From Cryptomeria japonica (taxonomy: Eukaryota; Streptophyta; Pinopsida; Cupressales; Cupressaceae): a stretch of DNA of 64,000 nt. A program made the position numbers and the translations under genes. Below are positions 37,101 through 46,100 of the stretch, piece after piece (the stretch's first letter is position 1; the number at the start of each line of letters is the position of its first letter). The notes below the pieces were generated by a model that was not told the DNA's origin, did no database searches, and was given only the letters and a program-made list of their open reading frames with translations. The DNA lies in assembly GCF_030272615.1 (NCBI RefSeq), contig NW_026729141.1:113239-177238 (forward strand). The letters run 5' to 3'.

Positions 37101-40100
37101 TAATCCAAGGGGACTTACATTGAATACTTGAATGCTTGAATTGCTGGAACTTAATTCTAACTACTTGCTTGGAGAATAAAAAAGAGCAAAAGAGATGGGT
37201 TTGAGAAGTCTATGAACGTAGGAACGAAGGAGAATCTTTGGCGAAACTTGACTCAGCCTTGCTTTGACATGCATAGCAACAACTCCACAAAGCTTAGTGC
37301 AATCTTCTAAGGAAATTAGATGATTTTCAAAGAATTATCAAGCATGGACACCATTAATTGAATGCATATCAATGACTGGATAACAATTGAACTTAAGCTC
37401 ATTCAAGTATTCCAGTTGACCACACAAGGCGAATTTACAATCAACAAACTGCTTGTGGTATGGATTAGGAGTTTCACCATGAATCATGCACAATGCTCTA
37501 TCATTCAACTAATCAACATGAAAGCAAATGAGAAGTAGAAACCATGTAGCTTGTTAAAATAACACATTTCACCATATCTTCAATGAAAAGAGAGTTTATT
37601 TACAACTTCGGCAACAATTTCTACCTTCCCCTCCTACTCTACTCTAGCTGCTATCTACTATTTTCTATTCACTATTAACCTTCTATTAACTATTACAAAT
37701 GAGAAGTTTGAGCCTTATATAGAGAGCTCATTACATTTCAAGAGCTCCAATCGATTTGAGATCAATGGCCGAGATTACAAGATGGAAACCCTAATTAGGG
37801 TTTGTTACAACAAACTCTTCTGGCCAATGAGAAAATTACATTTAGGTTCAATACTGAATGTGAACCAATAGAAAATGGGGGTAGTTATCTCGAAGTTTGT
37901 GCCTCCATAAGATGAATTAGGTGCATTGCATCTAGACATGCTGATGTGGAACTCCTTGATTGATGGTGTGGCGCCTAGGATGACACCTCATTTTGCTTGT
38001 AGACTTAATAGACTATCATGAAGGAATGTTGAGCAATATCTCTTGATACTCGACATTATTCAAGTAACTCAATGTGATGATGATGTTTGATTTTGAAATT
38101 TCTTGTCTTTGACTTGAATTCTTTGGTGTATTTGCGAAATCCTTTGTTTCGAGTTAAGATTCCTCTTGTTATCCTCCTTGAATGTCTTGAATTTGTCTTC
38201 CTTGAAGTTGTGAAGGTGTTGACTCGCCTTGGAATGTAGAAAATATTTTGCTTTGAGTGTCTAGAACATGTTTTAATGCTTCTCCTTCATCTTTATGCTT
38301 CCTTCATATTCCCTTGCAATCATACTTGCAAGAGAAGAAAACAAAAATCAACCTCTAACGATTGTGGAATTAAAGACATTTGAAATTACATCATTTAAAT
38401 TATGAGGTTAACTTCTCAAGATTCTCCTAAAATCTAGAAATGATCACTTAAGGACTAAAATGCATGATGTTGGCTATGTTTGTTGTGATTCACATCCTCA
38501 GGCCCGAGTTTACTGTCTCTTTTAAGTCTGATCACCTACTTATCATCCTTGATTTTCTTGTTCTATCGTCTTCCAAGTCCTGATTGTTGACGTTGAGGTT
38601 GAACCTGCTGTTCTTTATGATGTTGGGCGTGGTTATATGAAAATTACTCCCTTCCATTGGCAAAGGAAGCAAGTTCGCTTCCTTCCAATGGTAAAGGGAA
38701 GCAAGTTCGCTCCCTTCCATTGGCAAAGGAAGTGAGTGAAGTAGCCATTCAGCTTTCTCTTAGCAACCTTTTCATCTATTCATCCCTGTTCATCAATTCA
38801 AGCCTTAAGGTTTTAAGTCTTCATGTGTATAAACTCATCAAATTATCTTCAATGAGCACCTTGGAAGCCATTTCGCTCCTTTCCGTTGGCAAGGGAAGTG
38901 ACTTGACTCCCTTCCATTGGAAAAGGAAGTCACTTTGCTCCCTTCCAATGGCAAAGGAAGTGAGCGAAGTTCAAACTCTTAGCATCATTCCATCAATTTG
39001 ATCCTTTCAATGAACAAAGGTGAGGTTCCATGCAAGGTGAAGCATTAGAAATGTTTAAGACTTTGTGTTCCATTTGTTCAAGTTCACTAAATCCCCTTCA
39101 TGCATGCAAAAGAAGTCATGTCGCTTTCTTCCATTGGCAATGGAAGTGGCATCACTCCCTTCCATTGGCAAAGGTAGTGAGCGAAGTTTGCACATACTTA
39201 GCCAAATTTTGAGATTGCTGGTTAAGAATCAAATTCATTGCTTAAACAAAGGTAGTATATCACAATTCAAGATGTTTTGGACCCCTGGAAGGCAGAGGAA
39301 GGAAGTTCGCTCCTTTCCATTGGCAAAGGAAGTGATTTTGCTTCCTTCCAATAGAAAAGGAAGTGACTTTGCTCCTATCAAGGGGCAATAGAAATTTTCA
39401 TATACTTAGCTAAATTTTGCCTTTGCAACTTGCCTCTCGATAAAGCGCAATCAAACCTCTTGGACGATGAAAGAAACTTTGTATACTTGGTGAAACTTCA
39501 TTTGAGGGAAGCATCTAACAAACCTCTTTGCTTGTCATGCTCAAATTGACACCTTACTTGACACCTCGGTTCACATCTCACATTTTGCTTCTATGAGGTC
39601 AAGGAACTGACTGTCGATGCCATGGAAGAGAAAAGGAAGGCAATTCGCTCCATTGAGGGAGCAATGGAAATTTCCATATACTTAGTCAAATTTAGCATTT
39701 CATCCCTAGCCTTGCAAGAAAAAGATGAGTCATTCATTCCAAAAGCCTTCATAAATAACTGAGTTCACTTCATCCTAAAGACACAAACTTGATTAACTTT
39801 TGACCCACTAGCTTCTTTGACACAAAGGTTAATAGAAAAAGAATCAACCACTATCCTAGGAAGCAGAAAAGAAAAGTGGGGTCCCCATTTGCAATGCGGC
39901 GATGTGTGAATACGTCACAACACCTACCTCTTAAGATTCATAAGTACGATTACGAATATCAGGTAGAAATTTTTTATTCACCAATTCAAGAGATCAATAC
40001 AAGTAAATTTTTGAACTCTAAGGAACTAGATGATAACGTAATCAAAAAACATAAAAATGTATAGGTTTGATTATGAGATTGAAAAAAATCATATGACTAT

Positions 40101-43100
40101 TGGTAAAAGAAAGGGATAGATTCTATGATGCTCATACTTCTTTCTCATATCCTACTGCCCCAAGTATGTCATATGGGTATCAAATTGAACAAGAAGAATT
40201 GCTATATCACCACAAAATGGAGGAACAAGAGCTTCCAGCAATAATTGAACTGCAAAAGGTTCAAGTAAAAAGAAATATTGTAATTCTTGGTATGATGAAT
40301 GGGGATAAATCCTATAATGTACAAAATTTTGGCATTAGATTTTACGACATGATAACACATGTTGTTGGCCAATATCCTACTCCTCCCAATGTCATATAAA
40401 GATGAATTTGAATATGAAGAAATTCTATATCACCTTGAACAATAGAAACAACTTTTGGCAAAGATTGAGCTGCCAGAATCTCAACTTGTGCTTAAATGTG
40501 CAAGCATTCTCTTAGTGAGCAGAGAGGAAGAACTTCCTCATGAGGAAGGTTATATTGAGCACTATGAAGATAAGGATGATTAATATGATGCATCAAGATA
40601 TGAATTTATGGAAAAAAATGAATATAGTAATTATGATGAATCTAATCAAAGCTTTAAATGTAATTTGTAATATCCCCAACAATTTTTTCCCAATTTTTTT
40701 CCCACAATTACATTCAACACAACACTTGTTATGGTTAGCAAATGAAAACCAAATGCTGCTAAAAGTAACCCTCCACTTTCTGAGCATTGAGAGCCCAATC
40801 TGGGAGGGTGAGAGCATACAGTGACGAGAGGATCATTAGATGCCAATGACTGAAAATGATTACAATCTTTGGGCGGCAAGTCAACCCCTTTCGCTTATAC
40901 AGTGGGATATTGGAAACAATGCAATCACTTGGCAGTAAACCAGCCAAGGGCAAGCCAAAGAACTGAAGAATGCAATCACTCAACCGCTTGTTCAGTGGGA
41001 GGACTAGAAATTATGCACGCATTCCAAAACCCAGAACCCCAAATGAATTTTTGCACGCATTCCCAAGCAGCCCAGCATAGTACTGCTAGGAAAGAAGTAC
41101 AATTTGCATTTAAAAATTAAATACTCAACATTAAGTTCTACAAACTTACAAACTTAATCGCCTGTGGCATAGGAAGAGAACGAGCCACGACCCAGAATGA
41201 TCTGACACACGAACTGAGAGTTATGAACTAAAATGTGCTACAGCCACACCAAAAACCATCAACACTAAAATCCACGCCACACTGAAAATCTGCAAATGCA
41301 CACTAAAATTGAACCATACATTCAGAAGATCCAATCACAGCTAGGAGTGATATCTCACACTCGAAGTCTGTCAAGAGCCCTAGGAGGTATTCACCCTCGA
41401 AGATTGTCTGGAGTCATTCCGATAGCATAACAATATATTTTCTCTCGATACCAAAATGAGAGCCCAAGTCGCTTACTTATAACTTTTTGCCAGCCAAATT
41501 CAAATTCAAATGCACTCCAAATACGCCCAAACCAAATGCCATTCCATTTCATCCACATTTGGCATTGCATTTCATTTCATTTCCTTGCACAAGTTCGCCC
41601 AATTCACATTGACCCAAAATTGCCCTTTTTAATAAATATAAGTGTCATAAAATAAAGTGTAAAGTGGGTGCCCAACTATGACTTCCAAATAAAAAATATT
41701 ACTAAGGCAATATACTTAGAAAATCACCCCATTTGCCTTGAGTTATAATTTAATTATTAACACCATGACGACCCTCTTGAAGTCATATGCAAATTTCGTC
41801 CAAATAGACTTAGGATAAAATTAATATTTTCTCCCTTCCTAAGTCGTCCATTCATAAAATAATCAAATATTAATACCTCATACCTAAGGTATTAATATAT
41901 TAAAAATACCTTCTCCTCAAATACTGATTATTGTCAAATTGAGTCGGAGACTGAAGTGCTCGAAATCACCAAAACTGAACTGAGTTGGGGCTCTAAACTG
42001 AACTACTAAAAATAGTCATCTGAGTGAATACAGGATCCTGCCAAAATAATACTACCAGAAATAGCCACTGAGCTGAGCTGCACAATCCTTGCCAAGAATA
42101 GCACCAAAAAATGCTAAAAGAGCAACTACTCAAACTGACCTGCCGGAAATAGCCATCTGAACAGACCTGCTGACATCCTGCTAGAAATAGAACTGCTAAA
42201 AATGGTACTTACTAAAAATAGCATACTGCTAAAAATACTAAGTGTTTCCAAAGTGATTTTAACCACATTCTGAGCAGTCGTGGCACTTACTAAAAATAGA
42301 AAGTTTGGAAAAAGTCACCTAATGCAGACGCATGTCGAACCATCCTGAAGCTCTCTGAAAACCCAGAAGGAGTCCAGAATCCAAAATGTCAAACTCCCAC
42401 ATATACCCCTTGGAAACACCAAAGAATCCTCCTAGAAAATAGGAAACCCTAATTTTTGCTCCTGACTAGCCTACGGGCCTCCGAACTAGGCTAACAGCCA
42501 ACTGAACTAATCACTGCGGAGAAGGGGAGATTACAAGGGGACATTACAAAATCAACCTTCCCTAGGCAAGTTTAAAAGGGCAAAGTTTTATCCCACATTG
42601 CTTGTGTGGTGAAATGTCAAGGCAAAAACATGTATAAGTATGCCCATCCAGCATTAAAATTACATTATAAATGTGTTGATGTGACAGTTTGAAGTGTGAT
42701 TGAAGGCAGATTGAAGGTCCCAGCTGGGCGATTTTTGCCCAAGTGTCCATTGGACACCATTTTTGAAAGCTAAGTTGCAGATTTGAAGAGTTTGTTTGCC
42801 CAATCAGACTTGGGCGTTGCCATTGAGGAGAGCTACAGCAAGTGTTGGTGGCTAATTAAGCCATATTTTCTGCGAGCTTGAGGTGGTGCCATGATTGGGT
42901 AGGCTACGATTTTATGAGTGAGGCAGATTTTGCCATGTTTTGGGTAAATTTGAAGGTATTGCTGAGCTCCATTGAGGTTTGAAGGCTGCCATCACACTCA
43001 GATCAGAATTTTTCACCATTGCTAGAAGTGGTTTTAACTCCATTGTTGGCTGGAAACTTCATTTTCCAGACTTATTTCTTCATTTCCAGCCACTTCACAC

Positions 43101-46100
43101 TTAGAGGATTTTGTTTGGGGGCCTTTTGGAGGAGTTTTTTGGGCATTTTCTAAGTACACCATTGCTAGTGTGAAGTCTGAAACTCCATTCTCAAGTTGTC
43201 TTCAGACTTATTCTTCATTTCTAGCCACCTCTACACTTGGGAAATTTCACTTGTGCATCACCCTTATAAGTTTTTTGGGCATTTGGTGGAGCCTCCATTG
43301 CTAATCTAACTCTGAAACTTCACTAACAGATTTGTCTTCAGACTTAGATATTCATTACCAGCCTTTTGATTGTGCCCAGATTTGACAAACTTCACTTTGG
43401 GAAGGTAAAATCCATTTAATGACTGATTTATTGAAGTTGCAGGTTGTCTTCAAACATTGGGCAGTCATTGTTGGACCTTGTAAGGGTGTCTTCAGACTTT
43501 AAGAACTAAAAATCAGACTTTTCCACACCCTTTTCCAAGCATTTTCAGAATTGTAGTATACTTCCTGGCACTAATTTTGATATTTTTTTTAGTATACCAG
43601 GTTGTCTTCAGACTGAAACTTCGTTCCCAGCCACACAGTTGTGCCCAGATGTGACCATTTTTTAGTTTTGAGGGGCAAAATAATTCAAAGTGCAAGCATG
43701 TGACATGGCTATGACCACTTCTAGTTATTAATATTGATCATTTTCTAAGTGTCTTCAGACTTACTGAGACAGCTTTCCAGCCATTAAAGTGCAAGTTATA
43801 GGGGTGTTCTCAGACATTTACACTCAGAAATCAGAACTAAGACAACACATTTGATTGCAATTTCCTCCATTTTTTGAGTTTGGGAAGGTGTATCCAGACT
43901 TTGTTCTCGGAAAATCAGACTTGATGCAACATTTAGACACTTAAAATCAGTCATTTTTTTAACATTGACAAGTGTTTTCAGACCTGGACATTCATTTTTT
44001 GGGCACCAAAACATGCCTTTTTCTGAGTTTACAAGGGTGTCTTCAAAATTATTTATTGCAATCAGACTTATCTTAAGTCTGAAAACCAGGTTTTCTTGAG
44101 GAGAATTTTCCAGATTTCTATTCAGACCTTCACATTTTCAGAATTGGTGTTACAATTTTCTAATCGGAACCTAAGACTACCTATCACAAGTTGGGACAAA
44201 TGTCGAGAACAAAGTCCTGATAGTAGCTAGAGTAGAATAGGAAGAGAAGGCAGAAATTGTTGCCAAAGTTGTAAATAAACTTCCTTTTCATTGAAGTTAT
44301 GATGAGATGTGTTGTTTCTTCTGCAATCGCATGGTTTCTTGTTGGATCTTCATGTTAGATAATGGTAATCAGTTGAATGATAGAGCGTTGTGTATGATTC
44401 ATGGTGAAAGTCTTAATCCATACCACTAGCGATTTGCTGATTGTAAGTTTGCCTTGTGTGGTGAACTGGAATTCTTAAATGAACTTAACTTCAATTGCTA
44501 TTCACACTTTGATATGCATTGCCTTGATGGTATCCTTCTTGTTGATAGTGATTTGAACATCATTTTTCTCTCCTTAGAAGATTGCACTAAGCTTTGTGGA
44601 GTTGTTGCTTTGCATGTCAAAGCAAGGCTTAGTGGAGTTTCACCAAAGATTGTCAATTGCTCTTGCATTCTTAGGATTAGATTATATTTCTTGAACCCCA
44701 TTTCTTTTGCTCTTTTATTTTCCAATCAAATAATTAGAATCTAAGTTTCAGCGACATCCAAACGTTCAACATTCAAGTATTCATCATAAGTCCCCTTGGA
44801 TTACTAGCAATCACATCAACCATTGAGCTTATCAACGAGGCAAGACCTGACAATAGAAACCTTGGAGTTGTCTCATTTGATCGCAAAGCATAGCATTTGA
44901 GAGACTTTATTCAAGAGAGGATAAGATACCTTGGTATTTTATTCTGTGTTTGATTGTGCATAAAAACACATCAACAGTATCTTGCGGTCACAAGGGATCA
45001 CGTGACTGAACAAATGACACATTTGACAAAGGTATGGAACTAAATTTGTTCAGATTCACTATGCATCTTACAACCCCTAAGAGCAGATCTTGTAGGGACT
45101 CCTCAACATGTTTATACTGCTCTTTCAGAGAGGGAATGCCGATTAAGTTCATGAATAAAGTATCTCTTGGAGAAAGAGATAATATCTTCTTCTCTGTGTA
45201 TATATTAGTTCATCATAGGTATTTCTAAGAGAAGAATTGTTTTCTGAGGGCAAATTATATGTTAAATTCTGCCAATTAAACCTTGATGGAAAAAAATCGG
45301 GGGTCTGATTAGAGGATTATTTCATGGAGTTGACTGATAAGGAAGGCATGTTCATTGGAAATATATGTGCTCTGAATTCTCTATTTTCACATAGGTGTAT
45401 AATAATAAGAAAGATTTTAATGCAATGAAAAGTGAAAGATAGCACTCTGCTGCAAATGTTTGAAAAAGTTATGTGAGGGCATTAAGTAACATGAAAGCCT
45501 TTAACTTAAATTAGCTCTTTTTTTAACCTCAAAACACATGCATGTCCAATTTGAACTAACTTTGTATATTTTCATACAACATTAAGTCTCACTATACTAA
45601 AATTAACAGGGTTGTCTATATGCTAGACATGTTTTGGTCAGTATACCCTGCAAGCATGCTAAAGTAGTTGGTAACTGGCTTATATTGTCCATTTTCACTA
45701 AGGCAATTTTGGTGAAGCAATTTAAACTTACAAGCCAAAACAATCTGTTTAATAGCAAATAATTGACCATCACAAATAACTCACACTCACCTTGAGGCAT
45801 GCATACTTAGGATAGTCAGGGTCTGGCACCTTCAGAGTATAGCTTTCATCTGTACCAAATTGTAACTAGCAAAACAAAATCAAGAAAAGTCAGTTTTTTA
45901 TATGGTAATTCCTCAGTCACAACTCCTGATTTAATTTCCATTTGTTCCAAACAGCCATTTTGCATGAAAATGGTCCATTGTTTGAGAGTGTCATACAACT
46001 CAGATCTATGATATATCATGGCATGACTCAAATATTATTATTCATGTGTAATAGTGAATGGAAACAGATTCTTATGGATTTTAAAGCCCCATATAGAGTG

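Noticed and set aside
38640-39400. CRISPR-like clustered repeats with spacers
   Set aside because: Repeats vary in length and sequence, spacers are irregular, no cas genes are present and the setting is a plant intron; it is a minisatellite.
36968-44976. A single foldback or MULE element with 750-bp terminal inverted repeats
   Set aside because: No target duplication was found, the ends look like LTR starts (TGTTG) and unrelated elements fill the middle; two separate LTR insertions are simpler.
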